A DNA stretch of 64,000 bases from JBEBSD01 sp040394475 (GTDB taxonomy: Bacteria > Bacteroidota > Bacteroidia > Cytophagales > Spirosomataceae). Shown in pieces: positions 17,199-24,735 of this stretch. Location: the NCBI GenBank assembly GCA_040394475.1, contig JBEBSD010000001.1:124001-188000 (forward strand). The letters run 5' to 3'. Made by a program: the position numbers and the translations under genes. Each line of letters begins with the position of its first letter. Position 1 is the first letter of the stretch. A model generated the notes under the pieces. It had not been told where the DNA came from. It worked only from the letters and a program-made list of their open reading frames with translations, and searched no databases.

Positions 17199-17953
17199 GG
17201 AAATGGCAGGTCTTGTTTCTCCAATACGGATACTGTATAGTCGTAACCTTTCGCAAAAATAGTACGGGCTTTCCGAAAGTCAAAAATGCTGAAATCCCGC
17301 ATACAGGGCGGCTCCAGGACCAGGTGGCAGCGTTCCATGCGCAGGCTGTTTTGCCGGTGAACCGCCAGGAGAAGGCTGCGGTAGAGGACTTCCCGTGTAC
17401 CGGTCAGGGGTTGCTGCAAGGCAAAGGGGTTGCAGTGCGCTGCGATGAGGAAATCGGCAACGCCTTCAAGCGGTTCCACGGGCAGGTTATTGAGCACGCC
17501 GCCGTCGACCAGTCCGCGGCCCTGGTAGCGGAATACTTCAAAAATACCGGGAAGGCTACAGGAGGCAAGCATGGGTTTAAGCAGTTCCCCTTCGCTGAAG
17601 AGAACGGTTTCTCCCGCATGCAGGTCGGTTGCCGTGATGTACAAAGGGATTTTTAGGGAGGCAAAGTCATTTTCGGGCAGGTATTCCAGGAAAAACTGTT
17701 CCAATCCGGTGAGGCGGAAAATGCCGTTTCCGCCAAACGCATAGCGCAGGCGGCGCAGAGCGGAAGAAGTGGTTACTATAGCAAGCACGTCATCCGGGGA
17801 GTAGCCATAGGCGTAGAGGGCTCCCACGATAGCTCCGGCACTGGTGCCGCTGATGGCGTCGATCCGGATGCCCTTTTCTTCCAGCGCTTTCAGGGCGCCC
17901 AGGTGCATAAATGCACGTGCCCCTCCGCCCGATAGTACCAATCCTGTTCTCAT
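17171..17953 (-). CDS. Patatin-like phospholipase / esterase
   Basis: A cytoplasmic Ser-Asp dyad hydrolase of 260 aa in the bacterial RssA/YlbK-like group. The oxyanion loop LSGGGARAF lies at residues 7-15, the nucleophile elbow is GTSAG, and the catalytic Asp is in DGGVLNNLP. The start MRTGLVL was chosen because it places the Gly-rich loop at the usual distance from the N-terminus. Longer readings run into an upstream hairpin repeat. In the inferred ancestral order its stop overlapped the crcB start. Substrate is probably a lipid acyl ester, but this is not determinable. Confidence 0.9.
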   Translation of the reverse strand: MRTGLVLSGGGARAFMHLGALKALEEKGIRIDAISGTSAGAIVGALYAYGYSPDDVLAIVTTSSALRRLRYAFGGNGIFRLTGLEQFFLEYLPENDFASLKIPLYITATDLHAGETVLFSEGELLKPMLASCSLPGIFEVFRYQGRGLVDGGVLNNLPVEPLEGVADFLIAAHCNPFALQQPLTGTREVLYRSLLLAVHRQNSLRMERCHLVLEPPCMRDFSIFDFRKARTIFAKGYDYTVSVLEKQDLPFPMISTKPAL

Positions 17954-17971
17954 TTGTGTAACATTTAATGC

Positions 17972-18006
17972 CCATGGTCTGTGTCCCACAGACCATTTTG
18001 GATACC
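17972..18006. repeat. Dispersed hairpin repeat, copy 2
   Basis: Near-identical to 4343-4378. It contains the 10-bp stem ATGGTCTGTG / CACAGACCAT with a 3-nt loop. It lies upstream of the patatin gene. Confidence 0.75.
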
Positions 18007-18039
18007 CGCCAGTAAGCATTTTGGATACCCGCCAGTAAC
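17994..18039. repeat. Two tandem 23-bp repeats
   Basis: CATTTTGGATACCCGCCAGT followed by AAG or AAC, repeated back to back (17994-18016 and 18017-18039). The first unit overlaps the end of the hairpin repeat, so the repeat tail itself was duplicated. Confidence 0.85.
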
Positions 18040-18100
18040 TAATGAACTGTTAAGACACAGCCCACAGTAAAGATATCAGGCCTGTCGAAGGACACTTTTG

Positions 18101-18943
18101 TCATACAAAAACACCCAACGGCGCTGTTTCTTTTACGGTTATTCCTTTTTCTCCCCATTGCAGGACAGCCGCTTCATGGACGGCATCGTGCTGAAAAATG
18201 AGCGTAATGTCTTCTGCCAATACGCGTTTCAGGACCTGCTCCTTTTCCTCCATGGTGATAAGCGGACGGACGTCATAGCCCATTACCCAGGCCAGGGGCA
18301 GGTGGGCGGCGGAAGGAAACAGGTCGGAGGCAAATAAAAATTTGCCGGATCCCGTAGTAATCAACGGCAGCATCATTTGTTCAGTATGTCCGTTGACATG
18401 TATGAATTCGATGCCCGGAAAAGGAGACTCCCCGGGAACCACCAGCCGCAATTGCCCGGATTCCCGGATAGGCAGGATATTTTCGGTTAAAAATGAGGCT
18501 TTTTCCCGGGGATTCGGCCGGATAGCCCAGTCCCAGTGCGCCTGGTTGGACCAATAGCGGGCATAAGGAAACGTTAGTTCCGTACGGGTCCTGTCGGCAT
18601 TATAGGAAACAGCGCCGCCGGAATGATCGAAATGAAGGTGGGTCAGGATGACATCCGTTACATCGGTGCGGGTAAACCCTGCACGACGCAGGGAGTCCAG
18701 GAGGGTAGCTTCACCGGAACGGTAGTAGTAACCAAAGAACTTTTCACTCTGCTTGTCTCCGAGCCCGGTGTCGACCAGGATCAGCCGCTCTCCGTCTTCT
18801 ATCAGCAGGCAGCGGGCGGCCCAGTTGCACAGATTGTTGGCGTCAGCCTCTACCCGCTTGCTCCATAGTACTTTCGGAACCACTCCGAACATTGCGCCCC
18901 CATCCAGCTTGAAGAGGCCTGTATCGATGATGTGTAGTTTCAT
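18101..18943 (-). CDS. MBL-fold metallo-hydrolase
   Basis: A 280-aa cytoplasmic metallo-beta-lactamase-fold enzyme. The metal-binding motif THLHFDHSGG (HxHxDH) is near residue 105, with a further His in HVNGHTEQM and a late Asp in FASDLFPS. Its layout resembles the AHL-lactonase/AttM-like and related lactonase or esterase branches, but the substrate cannot be assigned. It lies about 150 bp upstream of the patatin gene on the same strand and may be co-expressed with it. Its 5' side is occupied by simple repeats. Confidence 0.85.
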   Translation of the reverse strand: MKLHIIDTGLFKLDGGAMFGVVPKVLWSKRVEADANNLCNWAARCLLIEDGERLILVDTGLGDKQSEKFFGYYYRSGEATLLDSLRRAGFTRTDVTDVILTHLHFDHSGGAVSYNADRTRTELTFPYARYWSNQAHWDWAIRPNPREKASFLTENILPIRESGQLRLVVPGESPFPGIEFIHVNGHTEQMMLPLITTGSGKFLFASDLFPSAAHLPLAWVMGYDVRPLITMEEKEQVLKRVLAEDITLIFQHDAVHEAAVLQWGEKGITVKETAPLGVFV

Positions 18944-18945
18944 AA

Positions 18946-19113
18946 TAGGTGTTAGGTGTTAGGTTTTAGGTGTTAGGGATTAGGCGTCCCCGACTAGGCG
19001 TCCCCGACTGGGCGTCCCCGACTGGGCGTCCTGTTTGCCATCCAAACCCCGTTGCCCATTGCCCATTGCCCGTTGCCCATTGCCCATTGCCCATTGCCCA
19101 TTGCCCATTGCCT
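18946..19113. repeat. Three stacked arrays with 7-bp phase
   Basis: Five TAGGTGT-type heptamers (18946-18980) run directly into three and a half copies of a 14-bp unit TAGGCGTCCCCGAC (18981-19031). After a 19-bp spacer come nine ATTGCCC-type heptamers (19051-19113). All periods are 7 or 14. No gene is seen between 18944 and 19302. The stretch holds these arrays and the exbB promoter region. Confidence 0.9.
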
Positions 19114-19195
19114 AATTCGACATGCAAGTTAACAGTTATCCGTTACCGGTTTTAAAGAGCAACTATCTTATTTTCGGTAGCTATTGTTATTTTTC

Positions 19196-19203
19196 TATAT
19201 TTG
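19196..19203 (+). promoter_or_regulatory. Putative -7 promoter element of exbB-exbD
   Basis: TATATTTG fits the Bacteroidota -7 consensus TAnnTTTG and lies about 100 bp ahead of exbB. No convincing -33 TTTG is at the right distance, so this is a partial match. Confidence 0.5.
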
Positions 19204-19302
19204 TGCTCTAAACAATAACTGTAGTATCTTACCGTTAATTGTCATAACGTTTACAGCAAACAAGACGGGCACTCAATTCTAATTTTTCATTTATCTAAAA
19301 GG

Positions 19303-19980
19303 ATGATTTTTCTTCAAGCGCTAGCCGACTCTACCCTTGCCACTACATCTGCCGAACAAGGACTTTCATTATTTGATTTACTAAGTAAAGGAGGGTGGGT
19401 AATGCTTCCCCTGGGGCTGATGTTTATCGCCACGGTCTTTCTGATAACAGAACGCTTTTTGGGTATCCGTGCCAATGGAAAAATAGAACAAAGTTTCATC
19501 GATAACCTGCGGGACTTTATACAGCAGGGCAACCTGAAATCGGCAGAGTCGCTGTGCCGGAATCAGCGCAATGCGGTCGGGCGTATTTTTGAAAGGGCCA
19601 CCGGAAGAATCGGCTACCCGATCAAGGATATCGAAACGAGTATTGAGAATGCCAGCCAGATTGAAATTCAACGCCTGGAGGGAAATCTGTCTTATTTGGG
19701 AGTAATCGCGGGGATTGCGCCCATGCTGGGGTTTGTGGGAACGATCTCCGGAATTATCCGGATCTTCTACGACATTTCCCTTTCCAATGATTTTAATATC
19801 AGTACGATTGCCGGTGGGATGTATGAGAAAATGATTACTTCGGGAACGGGTCTGATTATCGGTTTGATTGCTTATGCGGGCTATCACATGCTCAACATGA
19901 AAATTGACCGTTTTGCGCTGCGCCTGCAAATGGCGGCTTCCGACTTTTTGGATGTGTTGCAAAAACCTTTGGGTAAATAA
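19303..19980 (+). CDS. exbB: MotA/TolQ/ExbB proton channel family protein
   Basis: A 225-aa inner-membrane protein with three transmembrane helices (about 28-50, 140-162, 180-202) and the conserved core GNLSYLGVIAGIAPMLGFVGTISGII. With ExbD it forms the proton-driven motor that energises TonB-dependent receptors, or the Tol system. The ExbD gene follows 73 bp downstream. No tonB is in the window. ExbB is preferred over TolQ because the window is rich in TonB receptors, but the two cannot be separated by sequence alone here. Confidence 0.88.
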   Translation: MIFLQALADSTLATTSAEQGLSLFDLLSKGGWVMLPLGLMFIATVFLITERFLGIRANGKIEQSFIDNLRDFIQQGNLKSAESLCRNQRNAVGRIFERATGRIGYPIKDIETSIENASQIEIQRLEGNLSYLGVIAGIAPMLGFVGTISGIIRIFYDISLSNDFNISTIAGGMYEKMITSGTGLIIGLIAYAGYHMLNMKIDRFALRLQMAASDFLDVLQKPLGK

Positions 19981-20053
19981 ATCGGAAACCGTCTGACTTC
20001 CTCCGTTTGCGGAAGGATGACAGCTGTTCAGTCAATTTTTAAATACAGAGGTT

Positions 20054-20446
20054 ATGAAGATACGTAGAAAAGCTCGTTTTGCACCGGAAGTGTTTACACA
20101 CTCGCTTAACGATATCATGTTTTTCCTGCTGCTGTTTTTCCTGATCATCTCTACGATGGCCAATCCTAACGTCATTAAGCTGATGCTGCCGCAAACAGGC
20201 GCAGCGCAGCGCAGCTTCAAAAAGCAGATTACGCTGTCGGTAGATGCGGAGAAAAACTATTATATAGATAAACAGCAAATCCCGTTTGATCAGCTGGAAA
20301 CATCGCTGCACAATATGTTTGTGAATGTGGAAGAGAAAACGGTAGTGCTGCGGCTGGATAAATCACTGGCGGTCCAGGACCTGGTCGATGTACTGGAGAT
20401 CGGGGCAAAAGAGGATATCAGAATGGTAATGGCCACAGCCAAATAA
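20054..20446 (+). CDS. exbD: ExbD/TolR biopolymer transport protein
   Basis: A 130-aa protein with a short cytoplasmic N-terminus, one transmembrane helix (about 18-37) starting with the proton-carrying Asp20 in LNDIMFFLLLFFLI, and a periplasmic peptidoglycan-binding-type domain (to 130). It is the partner of the preceding ExbB. Length is typical. Confidence 0.9.
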   Translation: MKIRRKARFAPEVFTHSLNDIMFFLLLFFLIISTMANPNVIKLMLPQTGAAQRSFKKQITLSVDAEKNYYIDKQQIPFDQLETSLHNMFVNVEEKTVVLRLDKSLAVQDLVDVLEIGAKEDIRMVMATAK

Positions 20447-20564
20447 AAGGAAGGGAGGCCATTGGCCGGACTCTCCGTACGGTGTCCGCCGGATGGCATA
20501 CTCAAAATGTCGGCCCTACAGGCCTTTTCTACTATTTGTTGGATGCCTTTCCTACCAAAGTATC

Positions 20565-20585
20565 GCCCCGAACGGGGCTTTGTTT
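20565..20585 (+). terminator. Possible terminator after exbD
   Basis: A short stem, GCCCC / GGGGC, is followed by TTTGTTT. The same GCCCCG..GGGGCTTT design recurs at 20755-20771, so it may instead belong to the local repeat family. Confidence 0.4.
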
Positions 20586-20633
20586 GTCTGAAATAGTGCA
20601 AAAATTTGTTTCTTATTCAAATGTTGTTCCGGC

Positions 20634-20751
20634 CCCCGGATCCCCGGACTGCATCCGGGGCTAACGGATTATCACCGCGGCATCTGGGCTAACGAATGTC
20701 GCCGCGAACCCCCGGTCCCCGGATCCCCGGACTGCATCCGGGGCTAACGGA
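20634..20751. repeat. Two identical 35-bp hairpin repeats
   Basis: The 35-bp unit at 20634-20668 recurs without change at 20717-20751. Each contains CCCCGGA-CTGCA-TCCGGGG, a strong 7-bp stem, and ends in CTAACGGA. A weathered third version (GGCATCTGGGCTAACGA) lies between them. The 422-bp gap between exbD and the next gene holds these repeats and no gene. Confidence 0.85.
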
Positions 20752-20868
20752 TGTCGCCCCGTTGGGGCTTTGGTTAGGGGAATATGATTGTCTACCGTCC
20801 CGAATGGAGCTTTCAACCGTAACGGATTTCCGGTAATACAAAAAAACGAAAAAACAATTTTGATAGAA

Positions 20869-21603
20869 ATGAGATCGTTATTCCTTCTTTCCCTGGGATT
20901 GCTGCTGTGCGGCAGCTCCGGCGCTCAGGATTACTTGTTTACTTTTGGAGAAGTGATCTCCCTTGCAAAGGCACAGGGGCTGCAGCCCGATGAAAAACCG
21001 GAACCCATGCGCTGGCTGGATGTAAACACCGGAAAGGCTACCTGGGAGGTGCGCGATAGCCTGCTGATCTGCAAAGGGCTGCCGATAGGGGTGGCGCGCA
21101 GTGAACAGCAATATGAAAATTACCTGCTGCATGTCGAATGGCGGCATATGGAGCCCGGCGGCAATTCGGGCATGTTTATGTGGAGCCAGGCGGTGCCGGG
21201 CAGTAACCGGCTGCCGGATGGGGTGGAAGTGCAGATGCTGGAACTGGACTGGGTGAAGCTCAATGCAAAAGAGGGTGTAGAACAGCCCATCGCGTATGTG
21301 CATGGAGAATTGTTCGGGACCGGAGGAGTGAAAACCACACCGGACAATCCTCGCGGCGAACGTAGTAAATCTATTGAAAACCGTTGTAAAGGGCGGGGGG
21401 AATGGAATACCTATGAGGTAATGTGCGTCGACGGTGTGATCAAGCTGTCGGTAAACGGCAAATTCGTGAACGGCATTAGCCAGTCAACGCAAAAAAAGGG
21501 CTACATGTGCCTGGAATCGGAAGGTGCGGAAATCCATTTCCGTAACCTGAAGGTGATCGAGCTCCCCGGAGGCTTTGCCAGGGACGTGCCTTCGAAGCAA
21601 TAA
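20869..21603 (+). CDS. DUF1080 (3-keto-disaccharide hydrolase-type) secreted protein
   Basis: A 244-aa secreted protein with signal peptide MRSLFLLSLGLLLCGSSGAQ and a concanavalin-like beta-sandwich DUF1080 domain (about 50-235; ENYLLHVEWRHMEPGGNSGMF, then EWNTYEVMCVDGVIKLSVNGK, then IHFRNLKVIEL). Some members of this family hydrolyse 3-keto-glycosides made by secreted or periplasmic oxidoreductases. Whether this one is an enzyme or a binder is not known. The start is set by the signal peptide. A second, diverged member lies at 35439-36287. It converges on yicC with 1 bp between stop codons. Confidence 0.88.
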   Translation: MRSLFLLSLGLLLCGSSGAQDYLFTFGEVISLAKAQGLQPDEKPEPMRWLDVNTGKATWEVRDSLLICKGLPIGVARSEQQYENYLLHVEWRHMEPGGNSGMFMWSQAVPGSNRLPDGVEVQMLELDWVKLNAKEGVEQPIAYVHGELFGTGGVKTTPDNPRGERSKSIENRCKGRGEWNTYEVMCVDGVIKLSVNGKFVNGISQSTQKKGYMCLESEGAEIHFRNLKVIELPGGFARDVPSKQ

Positions 21604-21604
21604 G

Positions 21605-22495
21605 TCAGATAATGTTCATGGTTTGCTCCTTTATTTTTTCGAGCTCGTCTTTCATCTGCACCACCAGCCGCTGAATGACGGCATCGTTTGCTTTCGAGCC
21701 GATCGTGTTGATTTCCCGGCCGATTTCCTGTGCAATGAAATTGAGCTTCTTTCCGTTGCTTTCAGGGCTGTCAAGGGTTTCTTTGAAGTAATCGAGGTGG
21801 TTCGCCAGCCGGACTTTTTCTTCGGAAATATCAAAACGCTCCACATAGTAGATCAATTCCTGTTCAAAGCGGTTGGTATCAAAATTCTCTCCGGAGACCA
21901 GCTCTTTGACGGCTTTTTCCAAACGGTCCCTTACGCCCGGGATCCGGTGTACGTCCTGCGCTTCTACCTGGGTCAGCAGTGTCCGGATCTGGTTGAGGTA
22001 TTCATGAAACTTGGCGGTGGTGAGTGCTCCTTCCTGCGTTCGGAACAAATTTGTTTTTTTCAAGGCGGCGTCCAGCGCTCCTTTTATCAGGGTCCACTCT
22101 TTTTCTTTGCGTTCTTCGTTGGCAATTTCCGTGTTGTTAAAGGCATTCGGCAACTGGATCGCCATCCGCAGTATCTCGGTCTTATCGGCCTGGAACTGCA
22201 ATTCTTTTGCGGTTTCTTCCAGATCGTTGAAATAGGCTTTGACCAGGGGACGGTTCACAATGGATGAAGCCGTGGTGTTACCGTTGGGTTGTATGGTGAG
22301 GGTACATTCTACCTTGCCGCGCTCCAATTGCTGGGTGAGCAGGTTCCGTACTTCAATTTCCCGGTCCGAATAATTCTTCGGCAGCCGGCAGTAAATATCC
22401 AGAAACTTGGAATTGAGGGTTTTTACTTCAAAAGTAGCAATGAGAGTGTCCAGTTCAACGGTGGCAACTCCATACCCGGTCATGGATTTTAGCAT
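21605..22495 (-). CDS. yicC: YicC family endoribonuclease-like protein
   Basis: A 296-aa cytoplasmic protein with the YicC N-terminal domain (MLKSMTGYGVA, EVKTLNSKFLDIYCRLP) and the C-terminal DUF1732 domain (KKLNFIAQEIGREINTIGSKAND). E. coli YicC is reported to act as an endoribonuclease and small-RNA decay factor. Length and both domains are complete. It probably stands alone; the pdxA gene on the same strand starts about 1.1 kb upstream and ends 103 bp away. Confidence 0.92.
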   Translation of the reverse strand: MLKSMTGYGVATVELDTLIATFEVKTLNSKFLDIYCRLPKNYSDREIEVRNLLTQQLERGKVECTLTIQPNGNTTASSIVNRPLVKAYFNDLEETAKELQFQADKTEILRMAIQLPNAFNNTEIANEERKEKEWTLIKGALDAALKKTNLFRTQEGALTTAKFHEYLNQIRTLLTQVEAQDVHRIPGVRDRLEKAVKELVSGENFDTNRFEQELIYYVERFDISEEKVRLANHLDYFKETLDSPESNGKKLNFIAQEIGREINTIGSKANDAVIQRLVVQMKDELEKIKEQTMNII

Positions 22496-22598
22496 ATAGG
22501 AGAAAATGTGGGATGAGTCGGCAAGCTCGTTATATTTCTGTTAAGTACATTGAAAATAAGGCGTAAATATTTCCGGCTGGCATCCGGAAAGCCGCCCC

Positions 22599-23657
22599 TT
22601 AACCCGGAATAGCTACCTTGCCCAGCGCGTTGGCAGCGATTTCGGCGGTTTCCTGGCGCAGTTGCCAGACGTCGCAGGCAAGATGAATGGCCTGTAGCAT
22701 CGATTCCGGATCCGCCAGGTTTTTGCCGGCGATATCATAGGCCGTGCCATGGTCCGGAGACGTGCGTACGACCGGTAACCCCGCCGTAAAATTGACCCCG
22801 CTATGGAAAGCAATCGTTTTGAAAGGAACCAGCCCCTGGTCGTGGTACATGGCCAGGACCGCATCGTACTTGCGGTAAGTGGCCGAGCCGAAAAACCCGT
22901 CTGCGGGGAAAGGACCAAAAACCAGGTGCCCTTTTTGCCGGAATTCACTGACCAACGGAAGGATCACCTGCTTGTCTTCCTCTCCGATCAGGCCGTTTTC
23001 ACCGGCATGCGGATTGAGCCCCAGGATTGCCAAACGAGGTTTCTGGATACCAAAATCCATGCGCAGCGATTGCAGCATTTGCTTGATTTTTTGACGTAGC
23101 TTCTCCGCTGTAAGGTGCGCAGGCACGTTTGACAACGGAATATGTCCCGTTAACACACCTACCCGGAGCGCATCGGAAACCATGAACATGAGGGCTTCGG
23201 AAACCCCGAATGCGTTGGCAAGGTATTCCGTATGACCCGGAAAGTTAAATGCTTCCCCCTGGATTGTGTCTTTATTAATAGGGGCCGTGACCAACGCCTG
23301 GATTTTACCGGCTTTCAGGTCCTCGACGGCCCTGCTCAGGCTGGCAAAAGCGGCTTTGCCCGCCGGTTCGGTGATTTTACCCGGCTCCACTTCTGACTGC
23401 TGATCGTTCCAGCAATTGATCACCGTCAGGTGTTTCCGGTTGATCTGCTCGATGCTCTGGGCTCCTTGTATCTGTAACTCTTTCAGCTGCAGGAGCTGCC
23501 GGTAGCGGTTCAGGATACGGGTAGAGCCGTATATGACAGGTACATAGTAATTATTCAGATGGTTTCCCTCCAGGGCTTTGAGGATTACTTCAGGGCCAAT
23601 GCCATTATAATCGCCGAGCGTGATGCCTATGATGGGTTTGTGTTGTCTGTCGCTCAT
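22599..23657 (-). CDS. pdxA: 4-hydroxythreonine-4-phosphate dehydrogenase
   Basis: A 352-aa NAD-dependent enzyme of the DXP-dependent pyridoxal phosphate pathway. It oxidises 4-phosphohydroxy-L-threonine, whose product is joined to DXP by PdxJ. Family motifs are present: GITLGDYNGIGPE at the start, GHTEYLA, LGLNPHAGENGLIG, and YHDQGLVPFKTIAF with metal-binding His residues, then TSPDHGTAYDIAG. It diverges from a 2-hydroxyacid dehydrogenase gene across 139 bp, which may be a functional pairing because the same pathway needs erythronate-4-phosphate dehydrogenase (PdxB). Confidence 0.95.
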   Translation of the reverse strand: MSDRQHKPIIGITLGDYNGIGPEVILKALEGNHLNNYYVPVIYGSTRILNRYRQLLQLKELQIQGAQSIEQINRKHLTVINCWNDQQSEVEPGKITEPAGKAAFASLSRAVEDLKAGKIQALVTAPINKDTIQGEAFNFPGHTEYLANAFGVSEALMFMVSDALRVGVLTGHIPLSNVPAHLTAEKLRQKIKQMLQSLRMDFGIQKPRLAILGLNPHAGENGLIGEEDKQVILPLVSEFRQKGHLVFGPFPADGFFGSATYRKYDAVLAMYHDQGLVPFKTIAFHSGVNFTAGLPVVRTSPDHGTAYDIAGKNLADPESMLQAIHLACDVWQLRQETAEIAANALGKVAIPG

Positions 23658-23698
23658 AAATATTTTAAGAAAAAGAGAATCAGGAAAATGAATCGGTT

Positions 23699-23706
23699 TA
23701 ATTTTG
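23699..23706 (+). promoter_or_regulatory. Putative -7 element ahead of the 2-hydroxyacid dehydrogenase
   Basis: TAATTTTG followed by C matches the Bacteroidota -7 consensus and lies about 90 bp upstream of the start in the divergent pdxA spacer. The -33 element is not clear. Confidence 0.5.
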
Positions 23707-23796
23707 CCTCGAATCTTGGCTTCGTTGCCTCGATAGCGCGCTTATTGCATAAGCGACGTTTAAAATTTCCGAAAGTTACAAAAATTAGCTGCCCCA

Positions 23797-24732
23797 ATGA
23801 AAATTCTGATTGCCGATGAAATGCATCCTTCTCTTTTACCGATGCTGGAGAAGAATGGATGGGACTATACGTATGCCCCTTTGTTGAAAAGAGATGAAAT
23901 CATATCCGCACTTTCACACTATGAAGGGTTGATTATCCGGAGCAAGACGCCTGTGGATCCTGCTTTTCTACAGCATGCCGGCAGCCTTAAATTTATAGCG
24001 CGGGCAGGAGCCGGATTGGATCTCATCGACATTCCGGAGGTAGAAAAACGGGGAATAGTGCTGTTTCATGCCGGAGAAGGAAACCGTGACGCGGTGGCCG
24101 AACATGTGCTGGGAATGTTGCTGGGACTGTTTAACAATACTTATCGCGCCGACCAACAGGTACGTAACGGAATCTGGGACCGGGAAGGGAACCGGGGAGA
24201 GGAATTGATGGGAAAGACGGTGGGGCTGATCGGGTTCGGGAATAACGGAGGCGCTACGGCTGTCAGGCTGTCGGGGTTCGGATGCCGGGTACTCGCCTAT
24301 GACAAGTACAAAACAAACTATGGCAACCAATTCGCCCGTGAATCGTCGATGGCCGAAATCATGGAGGAAGCCGATGTCGTGAGCCTTCACGTTCCGCTCA
24401 CGGCGCTGACCCGGCATCTGATTAATGCCGACTTTATCCGGAAGATGGCAAAACCCTTTTACCTGGTTAACGCTTCCCGGGGCGAGATTACCAGCCTGGA
24501 TGCGGTCGTAGAGGGGCTGAAGGATGGAAAAGTAAAAGGAGCATGCCTGGACGTACTTGAAAATGAGAAGCTCGCAAAGCTGACGGATGTACAGCAAAAA
24601 GCCTTTGATTACCTCCGGGCATCCGATAAGGTGGTATTCACCCCGCATATTGCAGGATGGAGCCATGAAAGTTACGTGCGGATCAACGAGGTGCTGTGCC
24701 GCCAGATAAAAGAATGGTACGCAGTCTCCTGA
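23797..24732 (+). CDS. D-2-hydroxyacid dehydrogenase (NAD-binding)
   Basis: A 311-aa member of the D-isomer-specific 2-hydroxyacid dehydrogenase family. It has an N-terminal catalytic half and a Rossmann domain starting at GKTVGLIGFGNNG. The catalytic Arg is in NASRGEI, the Glu in the DVLENEK region and the His in PHIAGWSHES. It lacks the C-terminal ACT domain of long SerA and the dimerisation domain of PdxB. Candidate roles are phosphoglycerate dehydrogenase of the short type, or erythronate-4-phosphate oxidation, suggested only by the divergent pdxA. It converges on the large operon at 24736 with 3 bp between. Confidence 0.88.
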   Translation: MKILIADEMHPSLLPMLEKNGWDYTYAPLLKRDEIISALSHYEGLIIRSKTPVDPAFLQHAGSLKFIARAGAGLDLIDIPEVEKRGIVLFHAGEGNRDAVAEHVLGMLLGLFNNTYRADQQVRNGIWDREGNRGEELMGKTVGLIGFGNNGGATAVRLSGFGCRVLAYDKYKTNYGNQFARESSMAEIMEEADVVSLHVPLTALTRHLINADFIRKMAKPFYLVNASRGEITSLDAVVEGLKDGKVKGACLDVLENEKLAKLTDVQQKAFDYLRASDKVVFTPHIAGWSHESYVRINEVLCRQIKEWYAVS

Positions 24733-24735
24733 TCG

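Noticed and set aside
18946..19113. Possible CRISPR array
   Set aside because: The units are contiguous 7- or 14-mers without unique spacers, and no cas genes are present.
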